Shown: one piece after another, positions 1 through 7,015 of the stretch | How positions within the stretch are numbered: position 1 is the first letter of the stretch | Layout of the letters: every line of letters starts with the position of its first letter | Assembly: GCA_020860745.1 (NCBI GenBank) | Contig: JAJBTR010000106.1 | Coordinates: forward strand, 1 to 7,607 | Direction: 5' to 3' | Source of the DNA: Lachnospiraceae bacterium | Lineage (GTDB): Bacteria; Bacillota; Clostridia; Lachnospirales; Lachnospiraceae | Length of the DNA stretch: 7,607 nucleotides | The notes under the pieces: model-generated | Databases searched by the model: none | Seen by the model: the letters and a program-made list of their open reading frames with translations, nothing else | Told to the model about the DNA's origin: nothing | Made by a program: the position numbers and the translations under genes

Positions 1-1
1 C

Positions 2-688
2 AAAACGTTTGTGAATCATTTCTGTTATTACAGATTTGCGTGCTCTAGGTAAGCGGGACAATGGGTTTTTGGGAAAAAAGATGATGTAAGAATTATCAAT
101 AATGCAATTAATCCTGAATTGTTTAGCTTTAATGAAGAAGTAAGAAAAAAGTATAGAAATGATTTTGGCTTGGATGGGAAATTTGTTATTGGATTTGTAG
201 GAAGACTATCAAAAGAAAAGAATTTATTTAGGGCATTAGATATATTTCGCGCTGTTCTTTCAAAAAATAAAAATGCCTATTTTTTGATAGTAGGAGATGG
301 GGTACTTAAGAGAGAACTTGAACAATACGCAAAGAATATTCTTGTTAATGATTCCGTCATTTTCTTTGGAAAAAGAGATGATGTGAGTGCTGTTTATATG
401 TGCTTCGATGTGTTTATAATGACATCTTTGTTTGAGGGGCTACCCGTAGTAGAAGTTGAGGCGCAGGCTTCGGGTTTAAGTTGCGTAATTTCAGAGAAAG
501 TACCTGCAATTGATTTGATAGATAGAATCAGCATTGTTTCCTTAGAAAAGGCGGATGAAGAATGGTCTGAGGTGATACTGAAGGATGAATTTTTTGATAG
601 GAATACTGCAAGCACACTAATTACAAAGAATGGATATGACATAAGAAATGAGGCAAAAAAGTTACAGAATTTTTACTTGGGATTATGA
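2..688 (+). pseudogene. GT4 glycosyltransferase, 5'-truncated by window and interrupted by an in-frame TAA
   Basis: This is the C-terminal two thirds of a retaining GT-B glycosyltransferase of family GT4 (CapH/EpsF-like), which would transfer a sugar from a nucleotide sugar to a lipid-linked polysaccharide precursor at the cytoplasmic membrane. Reading from base 2, the frame gives a segment ending RFACSR, then TAA at 50-52, then AGQWVFGKK and NNAINPELF. This aligns without gaps to the paralogue at 4816-5948 (LFACSDLAGKW...), so the stop replaces a sense codon inside the gene. Downstream are the donor-site elements: GFVGRLSKEKN (R and K of the phosphate-binding motif) and the E-x7-E motif FEGLPVVEVEA at about 432-464. 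The first possible start after the stop is a TTG at 119 with no ribosome binding site, inside a conserved region, so it is not a believable start. The gene ends in TGA at 686-688, just ahead of the HAD gene. Its 5' end lies outside the window. Family is sure; donor and acceptor are unknown. Confidence 0.85.
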
Positions 689-693
689 GGCGG
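688..693 (+). promoter_or_regulatory. Ribosome binding site deciding the HAD hydrolase start
   Basis: AGGCGG, 6 bases before ATG 700. It overlaps the stop codon of the upstream glycosyltransferase and supports 700 over the ATG at 685. Confidence 0.6.
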
Positions 694-699
694 CGAGCC

Positions 700-1368
700 A
701 TGATTGAGATAGAAAGAGTTTCAGAAGTGTTGAATTATATTGCTGAATTGAAAGCTGTTGTATTCGATCTTGACGATACACTCTATGGAGAAAAGGATTA
801 TGTTCGAAGCGGATGCCATGCGGTAGCTGGCATCCTGCTACAGGTTGAGGATTGTGAAGAAAAACTTTGGACAGCATTCGAGAAAGGCAAATCAGCCTTT
901 GATGAAGTTCTGAAGAATGAGGGAATCTATACAGACGAATTGAAGCAGAAGTGCTTGCAGACATACCGATTCCAGAAGCCGGACATACATCTATATGATG
1001 GCGTGGCGAACATGTTAGTTAAGATGAGAGCAACTGGTTATAAGCTGGGTATTATCACAGATGGAAGACTAGAAGGGCAGAGAGCGAAGATAGAAGCACT
1101 CGGCCTTGAAGAATATGTAGATCACATCATCATCACAGATGAGCTTGGCGGTGTTGAATTCAGAAAGCCGAATGACACAGCGTTTCGTATGATGAAAGAG
1201 AAGTTGGACGTTAAGTTCTCAGAAATGTGCTATGTGGGCGACAACATTAAAAAGGATTTTGTAGCACCGGAGAAGTTAGGTATGCAGTGCATATGGTTCA
1301 GAAATAAGGATGGGCTGTATTACGGCAAACGAGGAGGAAACAGTAGTGCGCATCTTAATATTAGCTAA
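700..1368 (+). CDS. HAD-superfamily hydrolase (probable phosphatase)
   Basis: This 222-residue protein is a haloacid dehalogenase-type hydrolase, most likely a subfamily I phosphatase acting on a small phosphorylated compound in the cytoplasm. All four HAD motifs are present: DLDDT with the nucleophile Asp23 and acid Asp25; motif II Thr120 in IITDG; the motif III lysine in RKPND (Lys156); and motif IV GDNIKKD (Asp181). The cap insert between motifs I and II, about residues 30-110, is alpha-helical in character. I prefer the ATG at 700 because AGGCGG lies 6 bases upstream. An in-frame ATG at 685 overlaps the preceding stop but has no good ribosome binding site. The 3' end overlaps the next gene by 23 bases. 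HAD proteins of this kind occur in surface-polysaccharide clusters, where they may dephosphorylate a sugar phosphate, but the substrate here cannot be told from sequence. Fold assignment is firm; role is inferred from context. Confidence 0.93.
   Translation: MIEIERVSEVLNYIAELKAVVFDLDDTLYGEKDYVRSGCHAVAGILLQVEDCEEKLWTAFEKGKSAFDEVLKNEGIYTDELKQKCLQTYRFQKPDIHLYDGVANMLVKMRATGYKLGIITDGRLEGQRAKIEALGLEEYVDHIIITDELGGVEFRKPNDTAFRMMKEKLDVKFSEMCYVGDNIKKDFVAPEKLGMQCIWFRNKDGLYYGKRGGNSSAHLNIS
1331..1337 (+). promoter_or_regulatory. Strong ribosome binding site for the GTG start of the PglA-like glycosyltransferase
   Basis: GAGGAGG, 8 bases before GTG 1346. It lies within the 3' end of the HAD gene and decides the start in favour of GTG over the upstream in-frame ATG at 1310. 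Confidence 0.8.
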
Positions 1369-2461
1369 CAGTGATGTTGGTCTGTATAAATTCAGAAAAG
1401 AATTATTAGATCGTTTGATATCAGATGGGCATACAGTTTATGCATCACTTCCAGACGGAGATATGATTCCTGATACAGAAAGATTAGGTTGCGAGGTTGT
1501 TAAAACCGAGATTTCCAGGCGTGGTACTAATCCTATTGAGGATTTAAAACTTCTACGAAACTATAAAGGAATTATAAAAGAGAAAAAACCGGATATTGTC
1601 TTTACATACACAATTAAGCCGAATGTTTATGGTGGCGCGGCTTGTGCGTCACTAAAAGTTCCTTATGTTGCCAATGTCACAGGTTTAGGTACAGCGATAG
1701 AAAATGGCGGGTTAATGCAAAAAATAACTCTTACTTTATACCGATACGGACTCAGAAAGTCTAAGACTGTTTTCTTTCAGAATGCCACAAATAAAGATTT
1801 CTTTGAAAAAGAAGGTCTGCTTAAGTCTAAAAGTCGGCTGATACCGGGGTCAGGAGTAAATACTGAACAGCATTGTTATGAACCATATCCGGAAGTGCCA
1901 AAGCATGGAGATAAATTTCTTTTTGTTGGACGAATAATGAAGGATAAAGGTGTTGGGGAGTTGTTTGAAGCCGCGAAGAAAATCAAAAAGCAATATCCAG
2001 ACGTGACCTTTGATGTCGTTGGCGGATTTGATGAAAACTATTATGACGAAATTAAGACACTTGAGGATGACGGAATCATAAAGTATTGGGGACAGCAATC
2101 TGATGTACATCAGTTTTATAAAAATTGCAGCGCTGTAGTATTGCCTTCTTATCATGAAGGCATGGCAAATGTTTTGCTTGAGGCTTCGTCAACAGGACGT
2201 CCCGTATTAGCTTCGAATATTCCAGGCTGTAGTGAGACATTTGATGAAGGAGTAACAGGATTTGGATTCAAAGAAAAAAGTGCAGAGGATTTGTTTGAAT
2301 CAATAAAAGATTTTATCGAACTTGATTATGACAAAAAGGTTGATATGGGGAAAGCTGCCAGAGAAAAAGCTAAGCGGGAGTTTGACCGTAATATTGTTGT
2401 AACTGCGTATATTGAGGAATTAAGTGAAGTTTTAACCTCAAATATGAATCATAGGAGATAA
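1346..2461 (+). CDS. GT4 glycosyltransferase, PglA-like
   Basis: This 371-residue cytoplasmic or membrane-associated GT-B glycosyltransferase resembles the PglA group of GT4, which adds an N-acetylhexosamine or hexose to an undecaprenyl-diphosphate-linked sugar. The N-terminal acceptor domain begins [19 protein letters not shown] and contains the group-typical [11 protein letters not shown] and NVTGLGTAI. The C-terminal donor domain has [10 protein letters not shown] (Arg196, Lys201) and the E-x7-E motif EGMANVLLE (Glu271, Glu279), then [11 protein letters not shown]. Full length for the family. The GTG start at 1346 is chosen because GAGGAGG sits 8 bases upstream and because family proteins start directly at this beta strand; the upstream in-frame ATG at 1310 would add 12 unrelated residues lying within the HAD reading frame. 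The 23-base overlap with the HAD gene suggests translational coupling. The next gene begins 5 bases after its stop. The sugar and linkage are not predictable; the family call is strong. Confidence 0.93.
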   Translation: MRILILANSDVGLYKFRKELLDRLISDGHTVYASLPDGDMIPDTERLGCEVVKTEISRRGTNPIEDLKLLRNYKGIIKEKKPDIVFTYTIKPNVYGGAACASLKVPYVANVTGLGTAIENGGLMQKITLTLYRYGLRKSKTVFFQNATNKDFFEKEGLLKSKSRLIPGSGVNTEQHCYEPYPEVPKHGDKFLFVGRIMKDKGVGELFEAAKKIKKQYPDVTFDVVGGFDENYYDEIKTLEDDGIIKYWGQQSDVHQFYKNCSAVVLPSYHEGMANVLLEASSTGRPVLASNIPGCSETFDEGVTGFGFKEKSAEDLFESIKDFIELDYDKKVDMGKAAREKAKREFDRNIVVTAYIEELSEVLTSNMNHRR

Positions 2462-2466
2462 GAGAG

Positions 2467-3789
2467 ATGTCACTGTACGAAAAAATCAAGAACAATGAGG
2501 ATGCATTATCACTGGTCGACTTGGGGTATGTAGGAATGCCGATTGCAGTAGAATTTGCAAAGCGTGGCGTGAAGGTAATTGGTTATGACCTGAATGCCGC
2601 AAAAATCGAAACCTATAAGTCTGGTGTTGATCCAACGCACGAGGTTGGTGATGATGTCATCAAAGAGACGACTGTGGAGTTTACGGCTGATGAGACAAAA
2701 CTCAGAGAAGCAAAGTTTCACATCGTTGCTGTTCCTACACCTGTGAACGATGATCATACGCCTGACCTTACGCCGGTTGAGGGTGCAAGCGAGATTCTTG
2801 GTCGCAACCTGACGAAAGACTCTGTAGTCGTTTTCGAATCCACGGTTTATCCCGGTGTGACCGAGGATGTATGTGTTCCGATTCTTGAGAAAGAGTCTGG
2901 TCTTAAGTGTGGAGTGGACTTTAAAATTGGCTACTCCCCAGAGCGAATCAACCCCGGTGATAAAGTGCATCGTTTGAATACCATCACGAAGATTGTATCT
3001 GGCATGGATGAAGAGACTCTTGATACTGTGGCAAAGGTTTATGAGATTGTTGTTGATGCCGGAGTGCACAGAGCAGAGTCGATTAAGGTTGCCGAGGCTG
3101 CTAAAGTTATCGAGAACAGTCAGCGCGACATCAATATTGCCTTCATGAACGAGCTTTCCATCATCTTTAATAAGATGGGCATTGATACGCTGTCTGTTCT
3201 GGAGGCGGCAGGAACCAAGTGGAACTTCCTGAATTTCCGCCCTGGCCTCGTAGGTGGTCACTGCATTGGTATTGATCCGTACTATCTTACATATAAGGCA
3301 GAGATGCTTGGCTATCACAGCCAGATTATCCTTTCCGGTCGCCGTATCAACGATGACATGGGTAAGTATGTGGCGGAACAGGTTGTGAAGAAGCTGATTG
3401 CGGCCGAAACGCCTGTGAGAGATGCGAAGGTTGGAATCCTTGGCTTCACGTTCAAAGAAAACTGCCCGGACACTAGAAACACTAAGGTTATTGATATTGT
3501 GAAAGAACTAAATGAGTACGGCATCCATCCGCTGATTGCTGATCCGGCAGCAGATGCTGCGGAAGCAGAGCGGTTGTATGGCATTAAGTTCTGTAATGTG
3601 GCTGACATCAAGGACTGTGATGCAGTGATTCTTGCTGTGGCGCACACAGAGTTCTCTGGACTGGATATGGACAAGATTGATTCTATGTTCAGGCCGGGTG
3701 ATAACAGCAAGAGGGTGCTGGCTGATATTAAGGGCATTCTGAACCGCAAGGAGTATGAAGCAGCAGGATACAGCTACTGGCGGTTATAA
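2467..3789 (+). CDS. Nucleotide-sugar 6-dehydrogenase (UDP-N-acetylhexosamine type, TviB/WbpA/WbpO family)
   Basis: This 440-residue cytoplasmic enzyme belongs to the UDP-glucose/GDP-mannose dehydrogenase family and would oxidise C6 of UDP-GlcNAc (or a related UDP-HexNAc) to the uronic acid with two NAD+. The N-terminal Rossmann domain occupies about 1-190, the central helical and substrate domain about 200-300 and the C-terminal UDP-binding domain about 320-440. Visible family features are [29 protein letters not shown], the K-x3-N pair Lys213 and Asn217 in [12 protein letters not shown], and the catalytic Cys266 in [11 protein letters not shown]. The later domain keeps [15 protein letters not shown]. 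One residue is odd: the NAD loop reads DLGYVG, with Asp18 where the family has Gly in GxGxxG. The start is ATG with AGGAG 9 bases upstream. The gene is paired with the 4-epimerase that follows, which fits a UDP-GalNAcA pathway and favours UDP-GlcNAc over UDP-ManNAc as substrate. Base composition is more GC-rich than in the flanking glycosyltransferases. Confidence 0.95.
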   Translation: MSLYEKIKNNEDALSLVDLGYVGMPIAVEFAKRGVKVIGYDLNAAKIETYKSGVDPTHEVGDDVIKETTVEFTADETKLREAKFHIVAVPTPVNDDHTPDLTPVEGASEILGRNLTKDSVVVFESTVYPGVTEDVCVPILEKESGLKCGVDFKIGYSPERINPGDKVHRLNTITKIVSGMDEETLDTVAKVYEIVVDAGVHRAESIKVAEAAKVIENSQRDINIAFMNELSIIFNKMGIDTLSVLEAAGTKWNFLNFRPGLVGGHCIGIDPYYLTYKAEMLGYHSQIILSGRRINDDMGKYVAEQVVKKLIAAETPVRDAKVGILGFTFKENCPDTRNTKVIDIVKELNEYGIHPLIADPAADAAEAERLYGIKFCNVADIKDCDAVILAVAHTEFSGLDMDKIDSMFRPGDNSKRVLADIKGILNRKEYEAAGYSYWRL

Positions 3790-3803
3790 GGAGAGATAGG
3801 ACA

Positions 3804-4778
3804 ATGGGATATTCAGATTTAAAGTTTGATAAAGATACAGTGTTTCTTGTGACAGGCGGAGCCGGTTTCATCGGCTCTAACCTGTGTGAAGCGATCATCA
3901 AGATGGGATATAAAGTTCGCTGCCTGGATGACCTTTCAACGGGCAGACAGGCTAACGTTGATATGTTCATGGAGAACCACAATTACACTTTCATCAAAGG
4001 TGACATCAAGGATCTGGACACCTGCATGAAAGCATGTGATGGAGTGGACTATGTTCTGAATCAGGCTGCCTGGGGCAGTGTACCACGTTCTATTGAGATG
4101 CCTCTGTTCTACTGTGCAAATAACATTATGGGAACGTTGAATATGATGGAAGCAGCGAGACAGAACGGTATAAAGAAGTTTGTGTACGCCTCATCAAGTT
4201 CTGTGTATGGTGATGAGCCGAAACTTCCCAAGACCGAGGGCGTGGAAGGAAATCTGCTTTCTCCATATGCGCTGACGAAACGCTGTGATGAGGAATGGGC
4301 AAAACAGTATGCTATGCATTACGGTTTGCCGACTATCGGTATGCGGTACTTCAACGTGTTCGGCAGAAGACAAGACCCTAATGGTGCATATGCGGCTGTC
4401 ATTCCGAAATTCATCAAGCAGTTGTTGGATGGCGAGCGTCCTACCATCAACGGTGACGGACAGCAGAGCCGGGACTTTACATACATTGAGAATGTTATCG
4501 AGGCTAATCTGAAAGCCTGCCTTGCTCCTGCAGAGGCAGATGGACAGGCATTTAATATTGCTTATGGTGGGCGGGAATACCTGAACGATATCTACCACGG
4601 GCTGACTAAAGCACTCGGCGTGGATATCGAGCCAATTTACGGACCAGACCGTAAGGGCGACATTAAACACAACAACGCAGATATAAGCAAAGCGAAAAGG
4701 CTGCTGGGCTATGATCCGGAGTGGAGTTTCCAGCGTGGGATTGATGCTGCGATTGAGTGGTATAGGGAGAATTTGTGA
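3804..4778 (+). CDS. UDP-N-acetylglucosamine/-glucosaminuronate 4-epimerase (TviC/WbpP-like SDR)
   Basis: This 324-residue extended short-chain dehydrogenase/reductase would interconvert UDP-GlcNAcA and UDP-GalNAcA (or UDP-GlcNAc and UDP-GalNAc) by C4 epimerisation with bound NAD+. The Rossmann loop is TGGAGFIGS (Gly18, Gly21, Gly24). Asp-rich CLDDLSTG follows the second strand, as in GalE-type enzymes. NQAAWGSVPRSIE is close to the signature seen in WbpP/TviC. The catalytic elements are the serine run 130-133 before VYGDEP and YALTK (Tyr155, Lys159). YFNVFGRRQDPNGAYAAVIP and GDGQQSRDFTYIENV are typical substrate-binding stretches. The length is normal for the family and the start is ATG with TAAGGAG about 10 bases upstream. 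It lies 14 bases after the dehydrogenase stop and shares its higher GC content, so the two look like one functional module. Exact substrate is inferred from that pairing. The gene appears intact. Confidence 0.93.
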   Translation: MGYSDLKFDKDTVFLVTGGAGFIGSNLCEAIIKMGYKVRCLDDLSTGRQANVDMFMENHNYTFIKGDIKDLDTCMKACDGVDYVLNQAAWGSVPRSIEMPLFYCANNIMGTLNMMEAARQNGIKKFVYASSSSVYGDEPKLPKTEGVEGNLLSPYALTKRCDEEWAKQYAMHYGLPTIGMRYFNVFGRRQDPNGAYAAVIPKFIKQLLDGERPTINGDGQQSRDFTYIENVIEANLKACLAPAEADGQAFNIAYGGREYLNDIYHGLTKALGVDIEPIYGPDRKGDIKHNNADISKAKRLLGYDPEWSFQRGIDAAIEWYRENL

Positions 4779-4801
4779 TTTACATTGTTTTTATGACGCT
4801 T

Positions 4802-4807
4802 AGGTGG
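4802..4807 (+). promoter_or_regulatory. Ribosome binding site for the split glycosyltransferase
   Basis: AGGTGG, 8 bases before ATG 4816. The candidate GTG start at 4804 is part of this site. The 37-base gap between the epimerase stop and this ATG (4779-4815) holds no clear promoter or hairpin. Confidence 0.65.
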
Positions 4808-5136
4808 ATTTTGATATGAAAAAATGTACTTATCGTGTATTACAGGTCTTGGGTATATTGGATCGTGGTGGTGCAGAAACCATGATAATGAATTTATATC
4901 GTGCTATTAACAGAGATCAAATTCAATTTGATTTTGTTGTTCATACTGAGCAACAAGGAGCGTATGATGAAGAAGTAATAGGTCTTGGGGGAAAGATTTT
5001 TCATGCACCTAAATATATCGTAAAAAATCATGTCACATACAAAAAATGGTGGGAAACTTTTTTTGAGGAGCATCCGGAGTATTCAGTAATACATTATCAT
5101 TTGCGTAATACAGCTGCCATTGTGTTACCAATAGCG

Positions 5137-5143
5137 AAAAAAA
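5137..5143 (+). repeat. A7 homopolymer at the frameshift of the split glycosyltransferase
   Basis: Seven A in a row after GCG. The upstream frame reads AAA AAA AGG and soon meets TAG; the gene needs A8 (or A5) to continue into KGLYTIVHSHS. The run is a possible site of replication slippage, transcriptional slippage or base-calling error. Confidence 0.85.
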
Positions 5144-5931
5144 GGGCTTGTATACTATAGTACACAGCCATAGTACCAGCAATGGCAAGGGTATTGGGGC
5201 AGTGGCCCGCAATATATTAAAATCGAGGGCATATCATGACGCAGATGCATTGTTTGCGTGCTCAGATCTGGCGGGTAAATGGTTATATGGAAAGAGACGT
5301 GAAGAAAAGACTTATTACATCCTTAAAAATGCGATTAATGTAGATGAGTTCAAGTTTGACAAAAAGAAAAGAGAAAAAATAAGGGCTGAGTTAAATATTA
5401 ACTGTAAATTTACAATGGGAACAGTGGGTAGATTGACCCCCCAAAAAAACCCATATTGTATATTGGAAATAGCAAAAGAATTTTGTGCAATACATCCCAA
5501 TTCGGTTTTTTTGTGGGTAGGAAAAGGAGAACTTGAGGGAGACATTAAATCAAAAGCAGTAGATATGGGGATAGGAGATAACATAATCTTTACAGGTGTC
5601 AGGGCAGATATTCCATCTCTGCTTTCAGCCATGGATGTGTTTGTCTTTCCATCGTTATGGGAAGGACTACCCGTTTCTGTAATTGAGGCACAGGCATCAG
5701 GTTTGCCATGCTTAATTTCAGATACAATAACAGATGAGGTATGTGTGTCGCCCTTGATAAAACCGCTGTCAATCGAGAACAATGTTCAGGAATGGGTCAA
5801 TGAAATCGAAAAAATTGAGGAAACCCCTTACAGAATGGATGTAAGCGAAATGATTCGCAATGCCGGTTATGCGATTAAGGATTCTGCCGAGTGGATTTCT
5901 GATTTTTATATGAGTTGTTACAGAAATATAC

Positions 5932-5937
5932 GAGGAG
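5932..5937 (+). promoter_or_regulatory. Ribosome binding site for the glycosyltransferase at 5945
   Basis: GAGGAG, 7 bases before ATG 5945, inside the 3' end of the preceding gene. It selects 5945 over the ATG at 5915. Confidence 0.75.
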
Positions 5938-5944
5938 AATTCAT

Positions 5945-7015
5945 ATGAAAAAGATTTTATTCTATATAAATACATTGAATCGGGGTGGCGCGGAACGGGT
6001 TTTTTCTGCTCTTGCAAATGAATTTTCGGAAAGCGGATATGAAGTCGTTTTTGTTACCTCTTTTCGGCTTGAGTTGGAATATACGCTTAATCCCCATATT
6101 AAGAGATACAGTGTTGAAAAGACAGATTCAAAAAATACTTTCCTTCAAAAGAATATAAAAAGAATCAGTTATTTGCGAAAGACGATTAAACAGGAAAAAC
6201 CGGATTTTGTTTTAGCAACATCACCGGAGGCAAACTTTCGATTGTTGATTGCTACTGTGGGAATAAAGTGTAAGAAGGTTATAACAATCATAAGTGACTG
6301 TAAGCATGAATATGCGTCACATGCATACGCATTTCTTGCGAAGACTCTTTATCGGCGAGCTGATGGTGTCGTCTGTCAGACGAAAGAGGAGATGGATTGG
6401 TTTCCTGTCGGCGTGAAGAAAAAATGCTGTATTTTATATAACCAGGTAGATAAGCGCTTTTTTGAGTATGAATGCCCTCAAATTCGAAAAAACGTGGTTG
6501 CTGTTGGGAGGGCAGTCCCATTGAAAAGGCAATCAGACATTATCAGGGCATTTGCTAAAATCGTTGATCGTGTGGAAGATAATTTAATTATCTACGGGGA
6601 TGGTCCATGTCGCGCAGACATGCTGCAAATGGTCGATTCCATGGGATTGGTAGGTCGGGTTTTCCTTCCTGGAAAGATCGATGATGTTGCATCCGCTATT
6701 TATGATGCCAGGCTTTTTGTTCATGCATCTGAATATGAAGGGATGTCGAATGCAGTTATGGAGGCTATGACGCTCGGTATACCATGTATCCTGACAGACT
6801 GTGACGGAGGCGGTGCACGTGAACTAATTGGAGATGATGAGTACGGGTATCTTGTACCTGTTGGAAATATTAAAATGTTGTCTGACCGTATGCTGTTCAT
6901 CCTGACGGATTCAGATGAACAGAAAAGACTGGAGAAACAATCCTATATTCGCGCCCAGGATTTTAAGGGTGAAAACATTTTCAGACAATGGAGAGATTAT
7001 ATTGAACAGTTATGA
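5945..7015 (+). CDS. GT4 glycosyltransferase
   Basis: This intact 356-residue GT-B glycosyltransferase of family GT4 probably adds one sugar to the lipid-linked repeat unit on the cytoplasmic side of the membrane. The N-terminal domain opens with ILFYINTLNRGGAERV, whose GGAE loop is typical for this group. A linker is followed by the donor domain with AVGRAVPLKRQ (Arg189, Lys194), IYGDGPCRADM and the E-x7-E motif EGMSNAVME (Glu265, Glu273), then DCDGGGARELI, a stretch common in GT4 enzymes related to N-acetylgalactosaminyl- and glucosyltransferases. The start at 5945 is preferred over the in-frame ATG at 5915 because GAGGAG sits 7 bases upstream and the conserved first strand follows at once. 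It overlaps the previous gene by 4 bases (ATGA) and the next by 14 bases, pointing to coupled translation. Specificity cannot be assigned. Confidence 0.94.
   Translation: MKKILFYINTLNRGGAERVFSALANEFSESGYEVVFVTSFRLELEYTLNPHIKRYSVEKTDSKNTFLQKNIKRISYLRKTIKQEKPDFVLATSPEANFRLLIATVGIKCKKVITIISDCKHEYASHAYAFLAKTLYRRADGVVCQTKEEMDWFPVGVKKKCCILYNQVDKRFFEYECPQIRKNVVAVGRAVPLKRQSDIIRAFAKIVDRVEDNLIIYGDGPCRADMLQMVDSMGLVGRVFLPGKIDDVASAIYDARLFVHASEYEGMSNAVMEAMTLGIPCILTDCDGGGARELIGDDEYGYLVPVGNIKMLSDRMLFILTDSDEQKRLEKQSYIRAQDFKGENIFRQWRDYIEQL
6990..6995 (+). promoter_or_regulatory. Ribosome binding site for the TTG start of the Wzy-like gene
   Basis: GGAGAG, 6 bases before TTG 7002, inside the 3' end of the preceding glycosyltransferase gene. 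The 14-base gene overlap suggests coupled translation. Confidence 0.55.

Larger units (their letters stand above)
4816..5948 (+). pseudogene. GT4 glycosyltransferase (CapH/EpsF-like), split by a frameshift at an A7 run
   Basis: Two overlapping frames together make one GT-B glycosyltransferase of family GT4. The first frame, from ATG 4816, gives the acceptor domain start RVLQVLGILDRGGAETMIMN and runs to a TAG at 5158-5160. The second frame continues, with no start of its own, as KGLYTIVHSHSTSNGKG, then FACSDLAGKW, the donor-site motif TVGRLTPQKN and E-x7-E in WEGLPVSVIEAQ (codons at 5661 and 5685). Adding one A to the A7 run at 5137-5143 joins the frames exactly and yields a protein of about 377 residues, normal for the family. 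The start is ATG 4816 because AGGTGG lies 8 bases upstream; GTG 4804 falls inside that site. The break lies within the N-terminal Rossmann domain, not between domains, so two working subunits are unlikely. It is a paralogue of the broken gene at 2-688. Its TGA overlaps the next start as ATGA. It would act in repeat-unit assembly; the sugar is unknown. Confidence 0.9.

Noticed and set aside
119..688. A separate short gene starting at TTG 119
   Set aside because: There is no ribosome binding site, and the conserved glycosyltransferase sequence continues upstream in the same frame past 119 to the TAA at 50-52 and beyond it.
2509..3318. Long open frame on the - strand (269 codons) opposite the dehydrogenase
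   Set aside because: It lies wholly antisense to a strongly conserved gene, its translation shows no recognisable domain, and it is best explained as a codon-bias shadow.
4194..4670. Open frame on the - strand opposite the epimerase
   Set aside because: It is antisense to an intact, motif-rich enzyme gene and has no family features.
4779..4815. Possible internal promoter or terminator in the 37-base gap after the epimerase
   Set aside because: No convincing spaced -35/-10 pair and no inverted repeat followed by a T run were found.
5136..5143. Programmed -1 ribosomal frameshift signal at the A7 run
   Set aside because: In the reading frame used, the heptamer is G AAA AAA, so the P-site tRNA would mismatch after slipping. 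I also saw no clear stem-loop or spaced internal ribosome binding site near it. Slippage or a simple deletion is more likely, although it is not fully excluded.
5315..5782. Open frame on the - strand opposite the split glycosyltransferase
   Set aside because: The + strand carries clear GT4 donor-domain motifs over the same bases; the antisense frame shows none.
6288..6521. Open frame on the - strand within the glycosyltransferase at 5945
   Set aside because: It is short, antisense to a conserved gene and has no recognisable features.
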